NCBI RefSeq assembly: GCF_024808255.1
Contig: NZ_JANTYS010000022.1
Location: 1 to 64,000 of the forward strand
Source: Mucilaginibacter dorajii
Lineage (GTDB): Bacteria > Bacteroidota > Bacteroidia > Sphingobacteriales > Sphingobacteriaceae
Direction: 5' to 3'
DNA: 64,000 nt
Position 1 is the first letter of the stretch, and every line of letters begins with the position of its first letter. The translations under genes were made by a program, and so were the position numbers. The notes below the pieces were generated by a model. It saw only the letters and a program-made list of their open reading frames with translations, had not been told where the DNA came from and searched no databases. Of the stretch, positions 1-8,506 are shown piece by piece.

Positions 1-56
1 GCTAAACTGCTACACTGCCATAAGTTGCTTTTATAAAGCAAAACTCATAACTATTC

Positions 57-111
57 GTGTCATTTGCAATGCGATTATTTGTGCGCAAATAAAACTTACT
101 CAGGATGACAG
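57..111. repeat. 55-bp dispersed hairpin repeat, copy A
   Basis: This stretch is nearly identical to the reverse complement of 62213-62267. It begins GTGTCATTTGCAATGC and ends CAGGATGACAG, and carries an internal palindrome (TTATTTG TGCG CAAATAA). The bases before it (1-56) show no gene. It has the same TGTCAT/ATGACA end style as other hairpin repeats in the window. Confidence 0.8.
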
Positions 112-137
112 TATTTTTTAATATATCCTCCCAAAAC

Positions 138-165
138 AAAAAAGGTGTCTTTCGACACCTTTTTT
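138..165 (-). terminator. Rho-independent terminator after the sugar-oxidation cluster
   Basis: A GGTGTC stem, TTTC loop and GACACC stem are flanked by A-run and T-run, so the hairpin can work on either strand. It lies 9 bp past the stop of the minus-strand gene at 174-812 and probably ends that operon. Confidence 0.85.
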
Positions 166-173
166 GTTTATAT

Positions 174-812
174 TTAAACTCCTGCTTTTACATCCTGCAT
201 GTTGTAGTGTTTTAGCACATCATCAGGTACGCCGGTCCATTTGTTGGGTGAGTTGCCTACGTAACCGATATCATCTATACCCATTTTGGTGGTATAAAAG
301 CCCGACGCGGTTAAATCGCGCATGCGGTTAAAAAAGGCTACGCCCTGGGCCATTTCTGGCTTGGCCTTTTTAGGATAGGCAATCATATCAACCAGTTCAA
401 TTTGCTGGGCATGGCTGCAATCGGTAAATACCTTACCAAAGCGGTTAAGGCATTGCAAATCTAACCAGCGCAAACCGCCACGCATCGGGGTTTGATGATC
501 TGGTATATCTTTTACAATAAACTCAATAAAATCCGGCACCTTGGCATCAGATGCGCTGCCCGATTTGGCATCTTTAGGGATAATAATATCGCCCAAAACG
601 GTAATGGTAGCCATTTCTGCCGCGGTAAAGAATTTATCGCCGTTTAGTTTTTTATCGCGGTCAACCTCAAAGGCCTGGCGGCCGGCTTCGGCCTCTGCTG
701 CTGCCGGGGCCGCCTCTTCGGCTGGTTTGGTATCGGTTTTACAGGCTTCCAGTAATAACCCTGCCGATAGTGTGGTAAAGCCTAAGGCTTTAATGGAGTC
801 ACGTCTGTTCAT
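174..812 (-). CDS. Gluconate 2-dehydrogenase subunit 3 family protein, exported
   Basis: This is a 212-residue small partner subunit of membrane-linked sugar dehydrogenases; family members help export or assemble the FAD subunit. The N-terminus has a twin-arginine pattern (RRDSIKALGF, residues 3-12) followed by a hydrophobic run and Cys25, so it may be a Tat-exported lipoprotein. An Ala/Glu linker (residues 30-45) precedes the conserved part, which ends with the family-typical GFYTTKMGIDDIGYVGN stretch. The stop of the upstream GMC gene is 21 bp before this start, so the two are almost certainly co-transcribed. It probably pairs with the 834-2567 product in oxidising sugars at C-3, as in LacA/LacC-like systems. 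The pairing is from family knowledge; the exact substrate is unknown. Confidence 0.88.
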   Translation of the reverse strand: MNRRDSIKALGFTTLSAGLLLEACKTDTKPAEEAAPAAAEAEAGRQAFEVDRDKKLNGDKFFTAAEMATITVLGDIIIPKDAKSGSASDAKVPDFIEFIVKDIPDHQTPMRGGLRWLDLQCLNRFGKVFTDCSHAQQIELVDMIAYPKKAKPEMAQGVAFFNRMRDLTASGFYTTKMGIDDIGYVGNSPNKWTGVPDDVLKHYNMQDVKAGV

Positions 813-833
813 GATATTTTATTGGGTTAGCTG

Positions 834-2567
834 TTAAACGTTTAATGCTTTTCTTTGCTGTAAAATGTATTCAGCGGTACGCATACTCATGGCCAGGATG
901 GTCCAGGTAGCGTTTTTATCGCCTTGCTGTACAAACGGCGCAGCATCAACCACAAACAGGTTTTTACAATCATGCGCCTGGCAATATTTATTTAATGCCG
1001 ATTTTTTGGGATCGTCGCCCATACGGATGGTACCCACTTCGTGGATGATCTTGCCCGGGGCCTCTAAACCATAATTGGTTTCGGGGCCTTGCGGACCACC
1101 ATAAATAGCGCCCATGTTGTGCATAATTTCCTGGAAGGTTTCCTGCATGTGCTTGGCTTGTTTGATCTCGTCATCGGCCCATTTGTAATGGAAACGCAAT
1201 ACCGGGATACCGTATTTATCAACCACGTTGGGGTCTATCTCGCAATAGTTATCATAACGGGCAATAGCGGTACCACGCCCGGCCATACCAAACTGGGTAC
1301 CATAAAAACGACGGTAATCTTCTTTTAAGGAAGCACCGTAGCCACCGGCTTCATGCGGTTTACCATCTTTACCCGGCACCAGGCCATTCATGTTGTGGAT
1401 ACCGCCGCTAAAGCCGTATGATGGCATATGCAGGCCGCCGCCATATTCAATATGGTAACCGCGAGGGAAATCCAGTTTCTTGTTATCTAACCACCATGGC
1501 GAGTAGATGTGCACACTACCGGCACCATCCTCGTTATAGCGTTTACGATCCATTAGCTGGGGCAAAAAGCCACCGGCGCTTGAACCGGTAGAATCATGTA
1601 AATAGTGACCAACTACGCCGCTGCTGTTAGCCAAACCACCCGGATGCGCTTCTGATTTTGAGTTCAGTAAGATCCTGGCCGATTCGCCGGCACTTGCACC
1701 CAGTATTACCGTTTTGGCATTTACCTGGTATTCCTGTAAATCTTCGCGGTTTACATAGGATACACCGGTTGCCAGGCCTTCTTTGTTGGTAATTACTTCG
1801 CGCACCATCGCATTGGTGATCACTTTTAAATTACCTGTTTTTATAGCCGGGATAACCAAACATGACGATGCCGAGAAATCGCCATAAATTTTACAGCTGC
1901 GCCCGCACTGGCCGCAAAAGAAACAGGCACCACGGTCTTTATTATTTGGTAAAGCTTCTGTCAATACCGCACCGCGACCGGGGATAATAGTCACCCCCGC
2001 CTTTTTGGCACCGTCAACAATGTAAAGCTCATTTAGCCTTGGTTTTGGTGGAGGTAAAAAGATACCATCCGGTTCGTTTTCCAAACCTTCTTTGGTACCG
2101 TAAACGCCTATCATGCGGTCAACCTTGTCATAAAAAGGTTTTACCTCTTCATAAGTGATTGGCCAGTCGTCAGTTAAGCCGTCTTTGGCCTTAAAATCAT
2201 GCGGCCCCATGCGTAACGAAATACGGCCCCAGTGATTGGTACGGCCGCCCAGCATACGCGAGCGGAACCAGTAAAACTCGGTTTTATCTTTAGTGGTATA
2301 AGGCTCACCATCAATTTGCCAGCCACCATAAGCGGCATCAAAATCGCCAAAAGGACGGGTGGTACCGGCACCACGGCGCGGCGACTCCCATGGCCACTTT
2401 AACTGGGCCGAATCTTTTTGCGGATCAAAGTAGGCACCCGCCTCCAGCATCAGCACTTTAACACCGGCGTGGGCCAAAACATAACCAGCCATACCGCCAC
2501 CGGCACCAGAGCCAACAATAACTACATCATAGGTTTCTGATGATTTTTTAATTTGTAGATCGCTCAT
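834..2567 (-). CDS. GMC-family FAD-dependent oxidoreductase (sugar dehydrogenase large subunit)
   Basis: This 577-residue flavoenzyme starts with the dinucleotide-binding motif VIVGSGAGGG (residues 17-26), followed by MLEAG. The C-terminal GMC_oxred_C part has HEVGTIRMG and a late NATWTILAMSMRTAEYI helix. Residues 215-225 hold four cysteines spaced C-x2-C-x2-C-x3-C, like the cysteine clusters of FAD-glucose dehydrogenase catalytic subunits that bind a 3Fe-4S centre; cluster binding here is inferred. There is no signal peptide, so export with the Tat-bearing small subunit (174-812) is likely. With the DUF1080 gene 126 bp upstream, the set fits oxidation of glycosides to 3-keto-glycosides and their cleavage. 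The electron acceptor would be a cytochrome, none of which is encoded next to it. Confidence 0.92.
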   Translation of the reverse strand: MSDLQIKKSSETYDVVIVGSGAGGGMAGYVLAHAGVKVLMLEAGAYFDPQKDSAQLKWPWESPRRGAGTTRPFGDFDAAYGGWQIDGEPYTTKDKTEFYWFRSRMLGGRTNHWGRISLRMGPHDFKAKDGLTDDWPITYEEVKPFYDKVDRMIGVYGTKEGLENEPDGIFLPPPKPRLNELYIVDGAKKAGVTIIPGRGAVLTEALPNNKDRGACFFCGQCGRSCKIYGDFSASSCLVIPAIKTGNLKVITNAMVREVITNKEGLATGVSYVNREDLQEYQVNAKTVILGASAGESARILLNSKSEAHPGGLANSSGVVGHYLHDSTGSSAGGFLPQLMDRKRYNEDGAGSVHIYSPWWLDNKKLDFPRGYHIEYGGGLHMPSYGFSGGIHNMNGLVPGKDGKPHEAGGYGASLKEDYRRFYGTQFGMAGRGTAIARYDNYCEIDPNVVDKYGIPVLRFHYKWADDEIKQAKHMQETFQEIMHNMGAIYGGPQGPETNYGLEAPGKIIHEVGTIRMGDDPKKSALNKYCQAHDCKNLFVVDAAPFVQQGDKNATWTILAMSMRTAEYILQQRKALNV

Positions 2568-2693
2568 ATTATCTCAAAAATATCCTTTGTTTAAAACAGG
2601 AAAAATGCACACCAGCGGCATGCATCAGGAAATGGGATTAACGCTATAAATATATTGAACGCTGTGCGCAAAATACGTTTATGTTAAAAATTA

Positions 2694-3356
2694 TTACAGT
2701 TGTTTAATTTTGATTTTACGGAACGCTACCACGTGCCCATGATCCTGCAAAGCGATGTGCCCTTTAGGGTAAGCGGCAAAATCGGCCCAGGTTTTAAACT
2801 TGCTGTTGGCTATCATGGTTTTCCATTCGTCGCTGCCCATTTGGGTATCAACTATCTGGGTGCCGTTTAACCAAAAAGTAAGGTGACCATCTTTTTTACG
2901 CAGTTTAACCTTGTTCCATTCGCCGGCAGGTTTGCAAACATCAGCCGATGGGGCTTTCATATCATATAATGAGCCGGCCAGGTGATTGGCTTTTTTATTG
3001 TCTTCGGCATCTTTGTTATCCAATACCTGCATCTCGATGCCGGTTTGGTAAGTAGCGCCAAATTTAGGATCTTCATGAACACCGAAAATAATACCGCTGT
3101 TGCCGGTTTTTTCAATGTTCCACTCTAAAGTAAGTTCGTAGTTTTCATATTCGCCGTCGGTAACCAGGTCGCCTTGTTGTTCGGCTTTCGGGTCGAGGGT
3201 TAAAGCGCCGTCAACCACTTTCCATGCACCGGCACCGGTTTTTAAGTAGGTGTGCCAGCCGGTAGTGGTTTTGCCGTCGAACAAGGTTGTTGTTTGTGCC
3301 GACGAGCTAAAATAAAGCGCAGGGACAGCCAAAAGGCTAAGTAAGATCTTTTTCAT
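2694..3356 (-). CDS. DUF1080 (3-keto-disaccharide hydrolase domain) exported protein
   Basis: This 220-residue protein has a signal peptide (about residues 1-20, cleavage after SSA) and one concanavalin-like DUF1080 domain. Typical features are LFDGKTTTGW near the start, NSGIIFGVHEDP in the middle, EWNKVKLRKKDGHLTFWLNG, and GHIALQDHGHVVAFRKIKIK at the end. DUF1080 proteins of Bacteroidota include enzymes acting on 3-keto-glycosides. It is the first gene of a minus-strand trio with the GMC oxidoreductase and small subunit, which supports a role in cleaving sugars oxidised by its neighbours. Substrate is not determinable from sequence. Confidence 0.9.
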   Translation of the reverse strand: MKKILLSLLAVPALYFSSSAQTTTLFDGKTTTGWHTYLKTGAGAWKVVDGALTLDPKAEQQGDLVTDGEYENYELTLEWNIEKTGNSGIIFGVHEDPKFGATYQTGIEMQVLDNKDAEDNKKANHLAGSLYDMKAPSADVCKPAGEWNKVKLRKKDGHLTFWLNGTQIVDTQMGSDEWKTMIANSKFKTWADFAAYPKGHIALQDHGHVVAFRKIKIKQL

Positions 3357-3702
3357 CGATAGTTGTTTAGTAAATTAATGCAGATACTTTTTTAGGTGGT
3401 TAAATATATCGGCTTTTTATTAATGCTAAAACGATTATCGGAAAAATAAATTACAAACAGCCGTGAATGCCTTTGTAAAAATGTGGATAGGTTGGGTGGG
3501 CGGTTTGCAGCAGGCAGTTTGCAGTGGGCAGTTTTTTTCTGAACCGGGATTAAACAGATTCATTAGATTTTTTGGATTTTGGTTAACTTGATGGGCATTT
3601 TTACTCACCACTCACCACTCACCACTCACCACTCACCACTCACCACTCACCACTCACCACTCACCACTCACCACTCACCACTCACCACTCACCACTCACC
3701 AT
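3357..3702. other. Intergenic region with repeats
   Basis: There is no gene here. About 3490-3530 has short GCAGTTTGCAGTGGGCAGT-type repeats. About 3538-3580 has a copy of the CTGAACCGGGATTAAACAG repeat seen again near 49033 and 50419. From 3603 the 7-bp tandem array begins. Confidence 0.7.
3603..3700. repeat. Tandem array, 14 copies of a 7-bp unit (ACTCACC)
   Basis: Fourteen uninterrupted identical copies of ACTCACC fill 98 bp and end 2 bp from the stop codon of the outer-membrane protein gene. A perfect array like this is expected to vary in length by slippage. Confidence 0.97.
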
Positions 3703-4752
3703 TTACGAATGCTTATGATATCCAAAAGACAGCCCCGCGGCTAAGCCAATGGTAACATAGCCATAGCTATCCTGGAACGACTGGTTATAATCATCCTGGC
3801 CACGGTAACCGCCGCCAATCACCAGGGCAGATCCCTGCATAAATGGGAACGAGTAGTAATATTTAAGACTAACGTTTAAACGCTTTTTGATATTGATGGC
3901 AGAGTAGTTATCGTACTTATCAGCTATATACGTGAAATCAAATTGGATGCGCTGCCAGTTGGCATAGGTTTTACGGCCATGCTCCAATGGATCGTCATAA
4001 GCTTTGATAAAATTGTACATACGGCCGCCGTTGATGCGCACAAAACCGTAATGGTCTTTCAAGCCTTCGGATAAGCCAAGGTTGAACAAGCCGGCATGTA
4101 CTTCAAGGCCCAGGTTATCATAACGTTCTGCAACCAGGTCTTGCTTATCTACCCGTTTACCGCTAAAATAAGTAAGGGTGTAAAAATTGGTAGTGAATTT
4201 ACCGTCCTCTACATTAAAGGTACCATCCGGGTTTTCTGATGGCCCCCTGGCGCCATTGGAGTGGTGCGAGTAAGCAAACGAAAAGAACTTTGGATTAAAT
4301 GAATCCTCGTTAACCCTGAAAAATATGGATGCCCCCGGCATATAACTTGGCGTTTTAACCGGTGCCCCCTGCGAAGCCAACAAACGGATTTTTATCCTTG
4401 GCGTAAACACAAACATAAAGCGCGATTTGGGCGTGCTAAACAGGATAAAATTGGGCGCGATATCGGCAGTTAGCTGGGTTTTTACCTTGTTAAAATATTC
4501 GTTGCCGCCAAAAGACAGCTTTAGGTTCTCTTCGTAAATGCTGCCAAAATTATGATTGATGATGCGCTCCCTCAATAATGCCGAATCGGGGCTGACAGCT
4601 TCCTGTTTTACTTTAACAGTATCTGGGGTAGCAGCACCGGCGGTAAGATTGCTTAAAAACACAAGGCCACAAAGAACAACTAAAGCGCGAGAAAATATAT
4701 GGGTTAAAGCAACTCTTTTATAAGATGCTTTCAAAGGTGCAAATGTGATCAA
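3703..4752 (-). CDS. Outer-membrane beta-barrel protein with phospholipase A1-like HxSNG motif
   Basis: This is a 349-residue exported protein: a basic start, a hydrophobic run (about residues 22-41) and probable cleavage near AGAA. The rest is rich in alternating aromatic strands typical of a barrel and ends with FGYHKHS. Residues 161-167 (YSHHSNG) match the catalytic His-x-Ser-Asn-Gly block of outer-membrane phospholipase A. The following Asn that completes the triad in OMPLA could be Asn189, which would need a longer loop than in E. coli. This points to an OMPLA-related lipase or a structural relative, but the overall similarity is not certain. A 7-bp tandem array follows 2 bp after the stop. 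Confidence 0.6.
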   Translation of the reverse strand: MITFAPLKASYKRVALTHIFSRALVVLCGLVFLSNLTAGAATPDTVKVKQEAVSPDSALLRERIINHNFGSIYEENLKLSFGGNEYFNKVKTQLTADIAPNFILFSTPKSRFMFVFTPRIKIRLLASQGAPVKTPSYMPGASIFFRVNEDSFNPKFFSFAYSHHSNGARGPSENPDGTFNVEDGKFTTNFYTLTYFSGKRVDKQDLVAERYDNLGLEVHAGLFNLGLSEGLKDHYGFVRINGGRMYNFIKAYDDPLEHGRKTYANWQRIQFDFTYIADKYDNYSAINIKKRLNVSLKYYYSFPFMQGSALVIGGGYRGQDDYNQSFQDSYGYVTIGLAAGLSFGYHKHS

Positions 4753-5183
4753 TTTAATAAGTATAAATGTATGTATAACCGTAAGTGTTTAGATAATTAA
4801 TAAGGTAACCGAACACGTTAAAAACTGCGTGCAATATTAAATATTATTCATTTTTATAGGAACGGCACAGTGTCAGTTAAGCGTCAATGTTGCTGCTTTT
4901 AGGGAAATACGGCGTTAAAACCCCTAAGGTTTTACAGTAACATTACAGTTGGCTACCAATTGTTAGTGGTTAACAGGGTAACCGGATGCGTTTGCAGCTT
5001 TATTACCTAAAATTGGAGTAAAGCGAGGCCGCAATTAAAACGAGGGTGGTTATTTTTCCCCGCATCATCATCCGCCAAACTAAATGCCTCAATTGTTGAT
5101 ATTTATAGTTTAAAAAACGCTTGCAATTAATTCTGTTTTATTATATTTGATTGTAAGCCAATTCTTAATTAAACCTCAGTATC
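4753..5183. other. Divergent intergenic region
   Basis: This AT-rich region of about 430 bp between divergent genes has no ORF with coding character. The only signal I support is the promoter box of the CBS gene near 5121-5149. Confidence 0.6.
5121..5149 (+). promoter_or_regulatory. Bacteroidota-type promoter of the CBS gene
   Basis: TTG at 5121-5123 is followed after 18 bp by TATATTTG at 5142-5149, matching the TTG / TAnnTTTG consensus. The start codon is 35 bp downstream. Confidence 0.6.
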
Positions 5184-5612
5184 ATGATCAAAGTTTCAAA
5201 CATCCTTGCCCGTAAGGGAGGTGGTGCCATCAGTATTGATGCCGGTACTTCCGTTTTAGAAGCGTTAGAGTTAATGGCCGATAAAAATATCGGTTCGGTA
5301 GTGGTTACCGAAGATGGAGAATATGTTGGCCTGCTCACCGAGCGCGATTACGCCCGTAAAGTTATCCTGAAAGGGAAATCATCGCACGAAACCCTGGTAC
5401 GCGAGATCATGAGCACCGGCCTGCCCCGCATCCTGCCCGAAAACTCCATTGAAACCTGCATGCACATCATGAGCGAAAGCAATATCCGCTACCTGCCCGT
5501 TTTCCGCGCCGATAAGCTGATCGGTATTATCTCTATCAATGACCTGGTGACCGAGACTATCCTAAGTCAGCAGGAAACTATTGAGCAGTTGAGGGGGTAT
5601 ATACATTCTTGA
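5184..5612 (+). CDS. CBS-domain pair protein
   Basis: This 142-residue cytosolic protein is made only of two CBS domains (about residues 8-62 and 75-130). The first has the IGSVVVTEDGEYVGLLTERDYARKV-type end, the second IRYLPVFRADKLIGIISINDLV. Such stand-alone pairs bind adenine nucleotides and regulate partner proteins. No partner gene is adjacent, so the target is unknown. The gene stands alone, with its own promoter box. Confidence 0.92.
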   Translation: MIKVSNILARKGGGAISIDAGTSVLEALELMADKNIGSVVVTEDGEYVGLLTERDYARKVILKGKSSHETLVREIMSTGLPRILPENSIETCMHIMSESNIRYLPVFRADKLIGIISINDLVTETILSQQETIEQLRGYIHS

Positions 5613-6004
5613 TAGTCCCACCCAACCCTCCCGGATAGGCTACTGTGTGTACACATCTTTTTAATAAATAAAATGTCGAACGAACAAGCGCAGGGTAAAA
5701 GCGGGGGTGCGAGGAGAAACTCTCTCTCTTGAGCGCAGCGAAAAATCTTATACGCTTAGCATGGTCGAATGTCCGCTTTTATAAGATTTCTCCTCACCTC
5801 CTGCGCACAATCCCAACCTGGTTCGTTCGAAATGACAACGTTTGTTATTTATACGGTAAATAAAAAAGAGGTGTATACACGGTGTCCGTAGGAACGGCTT
5901 TAAAATATCCGTTTAAAAAGTCTCCCCAACCGGGGGAGATTTAGAGGGGGCCAACTATATCCCGTTTAAATTTCATACCTTGCATAATTTACTTATAAGA
6001 TATA
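5613..6004. other. Intergenic region holding a long imperfect inverted repeat
   Basis: There is no gene here. It holds the 5674-5838 inverted-repeat element. Nearer the helicase (about 5920-5953) there is a CCCCAACCGGGGGAG hairpin of the same C/G-run type seen between gmk and nadD. Confidence 0.6.
5674..5838. repeat. Long imperfect inverted-repeat element
   Basis: The left end GTCGAACGAAC is mirrored by GTTCGTTCGA at the right end. Nested arms follow: GAGGAGAAA with TTTCTCCTC, and AAATCTTATA with TATAAGATTT. The whole can fold into one long broken hairpin. No ORF or transposase is inside. Confidence 0.7.
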
Positions 6005-7261
6005 GTGACTTTTCAGGATTTTAATTTCAACGAACAACTATTTGAGGGTGTGCAAAGTATGGGGTTCACCACCCCTACGCCTATACAGGAAATGGCCATC
6101 CCCACCATTTTAGCCGGACACGACCTCATTGCCTGCGCCCAAACGGGTACGGGTAAAACCGGGGCCTATTTACTGCCCGTGCTAAACCATATAACCGGTA
6201 CGGCCAAACACCAAACCAGCGTGCTTATTTTAGCACCAACCCGCGAGCTTGCCCAACAGATAGATCAACAGGTTGAAGGCCTGGCCTATTTTACCGGCGT
6301 AAGCTCCATTGCCGTTTTTGGCGGCGGCGATGGTATGGCCTATGAGCAGCAGCGCCGTGGCATTCAAAACAACGTGAATATCATTATAGCTACGCCCGGC
6401 CGCTTGATTGCTCACCTTACATCGGGTGTGTTAAAGCTTAACCACCTTACCCACCTGATATTAGATGAGGCCGACCGCATGCTCGACATGGGTTTCAGCG
6501 ACGATATCATGAAGATCATCAGCTACCTGCCCAAAACCAGGCAAACGCTGCTGTTTTCGGCCACCATGCCGGGGCGCATCCGTTCATTGGCCAAGGCTAT
6601 TTTGAAAGATCCGCAACAGATCAATATCGCTATTTCGCAGCCAGCGGTAGGGATAGATCAACAGATCTACCGGGTGCATGATCAGCAAAAAACACCTTTA
6701 CTGCAACTCATTCTGCGCGATCTGGCCTACTCAAGCACCATTATTTTCGCTTCCCGCAAGGAGATCGTAAAATCGTTATATAAAGAATTAAAAGCCATCA
6801 AGATCAACGCCATGGCCTTCCACTCCGATCTGGAGCAGAAGGAACGTGAAGAGATCCTGCTTAAATTCAAAAACAAACAGCTACCGGTTATCATTGGTAC
6901 CGATGCCCTTTCGCGCGGTATCGACGTTGAAGGTATCGACCTGGTGGTTAACTATGATGTTCCCGGCGATCCGGAGGATTATATTCACCGCATTGGGCGC
7001 ACCGCCCGTGCGGCTACAACCGGTACTGCCATCACCTTTGTGAACCACCGCGACGAACGTAAGCTTAAAAACATTGAGCAATTAATGGAGCGTGTCATTC
7101 GTGTAGTTGGTGTGCCCGATGAGTTGGCTTCTATCCAGCCGGCACCACATTCGGCGCAATCTGATGATAAACGCAAACCCAACCGGCCAAACAAACGCTG
7201 GGGTCAAAAGAAACCGAAAAACAACAGCAATAGCGGCGGTAATAGCAGCAACCCTTCGTAG
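6005..7261 (+). CDS. DEAD-box ATP-dependent RNA helicase
   Basis: This 418-residue RNA helicase unwinds RNA duplexes in ribosome assembly or mRNA turnover. All motifs are visible: the Q motif with FxxF (residues 3-28), AQTGTGKT (45-52), PTRELAQQ, TPGRL, DEAD (about 155), SAT, and HRIGRTARA near residue 330. The tail after about residue 375 is basic and low complexity (KRKPNRPNKRWGQKKPKNNSN), typical of RhlE-like proteins that use it to hold RNA. The start is GTG at 6005; no in-frame ATG lies near. The gene ends in a cluster of GAGACGCAA palindromes. Confidence 0.96.
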   Translation: MTFQDFNFNEQLFEGVQSMGFTTPTPIQEMAIPTILAGHDLIACAQTGTGKTGAYLLPVLNHITGTAKHQTSVLILAPTRELAQQIDQQVEGLAYFTGVSSIAVFGGGDGMAYEQQRRGIQNNVNIIIATPGRLIAHLTSGVLKLNHLTHLILDEADRMLDMGFSDDIMKIISYLPKTRQTLLFSATMPGRIRSLAKAILKDPQQINIAISQPAVGIDQQIYRVHDQQKTPLLQLILRDLAYSSTIIFASRKEIVKSLYKELKAIKINAMAFHSDLEQKEREEILLKFKNKQLPVIIGTDALSRGIDVEGIDLVVNYDVPGDPEDYIHRIGRTARAATTGTAITFVNHRDERKLKNIEQLMERVIRVVGVPDELASIQPAPHSAQSDDKRKPNRPNKRWGQKKPKNNSNSGGNSSNPS

Positions 7262-7392
7262 AGACGCAACATTTTGCGTCTCCGGCTGTACAGAGCCACT
7301 TTGCATATTTGATTTGCACGCGGGAGACGCAAAATATTGCGTCTCTACAAAAAAAGCGGGAGACGCAAAATATTGCGTCTCTACAAAAAAAG
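7258..7392. repeat. Cluster of GAGACGCAA...TTGCGTCTC palindromes
   Basis: Three palindromic units follow one another, built from GAGACGCAA, a short centre, and TTGCGTCTC; the last two are separated by a repeated TACAAAAAAAG spacer. The first overlaps the helicase stop codon. The same family returns at 62522-62615. Confidence 0.9.
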
Positions 7393-7449
7393 TGGTGTTT
7401 CAACTAAACCAATTTAGCTGTTATATTAGCGGTCTTATAAAACTCCTTT

Positions 7450-8448
7450 ATGAAAAAAGGCATCTGCAAAATCTTTTTGGCAACAGCTTTGGTTGCTGCA
7501 ATAACCGCACCTGCTAAACAGGCTTTGGCGCAGGACAAAAAAACATCGGGCAACCCCGTAGTTGAAGGCTGGTATGCCGATCCTGAAGCCAAGATCTTCA
7601 ACAAACAATACTGGCTTTACCCCACCTACTCGGCCAAATACAATGAGCAGGTTTTTATGGATGCCTTTTCATCGCCCGATCTGGTGCATTGGACCAAGCA
7701 CCCACGCGTTATTGATACCAGTGGTGTTAAATGGGTACGCCGCGCCCTTTGGGCACCAGCTGTTACTGAAAAGGATGGCAAATACTACATCTTCTTCGGC
7801 GCGAATGATATCCAAAACAATAACGAAAAAGGCGGCATTGGCGTAGCCGTGGCAGATAACCCGGCAGGTCCGTTTAAAGACTACCTGGGCAAACCGCTGA
7901 TAGACCAGATCATCAACAAAGCACAACCTATTGACCAGTTTGTTTTTAAAGACGATGATGGCCAGTACTACATGATATATGGCGGCTGGGGCCAGTGTAA
8001 TATTGTAAAACTTAAAAACGATTTTACCGGCGTTGTACCCTTTGAAGATGGCGTTACCTACAGAAAAATAACCCCCGAGGGTTATGTAGAGGGCCCGGTT
8101 ATGTTTAAACGCAAAGGCAAATACTATTTTATGTGGAGCGAAGGCGGCTGGACGGGTCCCGATTACCGCGTAGCTTATGCTGTGGGCGATACCCCATTCG
8201 GACCGTTTAAGCGAATTGCTACCATTTTAAAACAGGATGCCAGTATTGCCACCGGCGCGGGCCACCATTCGGTTATTAACGTGCCGGGTACCGATGAATG
8301 GTATATTGTGTACCACCGCCGCCCGTTAACAGAAACCGACGGCAACCACCGGGTAATGTGCATTGATAAAATGTATTTTGATAAAGATGGCATGATCCAA
8401 CCGGTGAAGATCACCAATGAGGGGGTTACGGCGAGGAAGATTAAATAA
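7450..8448 (+). CDS. Glycoside hydrolase family 43 protein (arabinosidase/xylosidase type)
   Basis: This 332-residue exported enzyme has a signal peptide of about 28 residues (cleavage near LAQ). It is a single five-bladed beta-propeller domain of GH43 length. The expected acidic triad is present: base Asp44 (YADP), Asp162 (PIDQFVF) and general acid Glu214 (EGPVMF). RALWAPAV and GAGHHSV are also typical. GH43 enzymes remove arabinose or xylose from plant polysaccharides, acting in the periplasm or outside; the exact sugar cannot be read. No SusC/SusD pair or other hydrolase is next to it, so it is not in a visible utilisation locus. Confidence 0.93.
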   Translation: MKKGICKIFLATALVAAITAPAKQALAQDKKTSGNPVVEGWYADPEAKIFNKQYWLYPTYSAKYNEQVFMDAFSSPDLVHWTKHPRVIDTSGVKWVRRALWAPAVTEKDGKYYIFFGANDIQNNNEKGGIGVAVADNPAGPFKDYLGKPLIDQIINKAQPIDQFVFKDDDGQYYMIYGGWGQCNIVKLKNDFTGVVPFEDGVTYRKITPEGYVEGPVMFKRKGKYYFMWSEGGWTGPDYRVAYAVGDTPFGPFKRIATILKQDASIATGAGHHSVINVPGTDEWYIVYHRRPLTETDGNHRVMCIDKMYFDKDGMIQPVKITNEGVTARKIK

Positions 8449-8472
8449 AACAGCTTGTTCCAGGTATAGTAC

Positions 8473-8506
8473 TTAGTGGTCGTCATTTGTGAATGATGAC
8501 CACTAA
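8473..8506 (+). terminator. Hairpin after GH43
   Basis: A 15-bp stem with one wobble pair (TTAGTGGTCGTCATT with AATGATGACCACTAA) around a TGTG loop starts 25 bp after the GH43 stop. There is no long T-run, so terminator function is less sure than the hairpin. Confidence 0.55.

Noticed and set aside
3603..3700. CRISPR array
   Set aside because: The unit is only 7 bp with no spacers and no cas genes.
4753..5183. Riboswitch or small RNA
   Set aside because: No known riboswitch core or terminator-like hairpin seen by eye.
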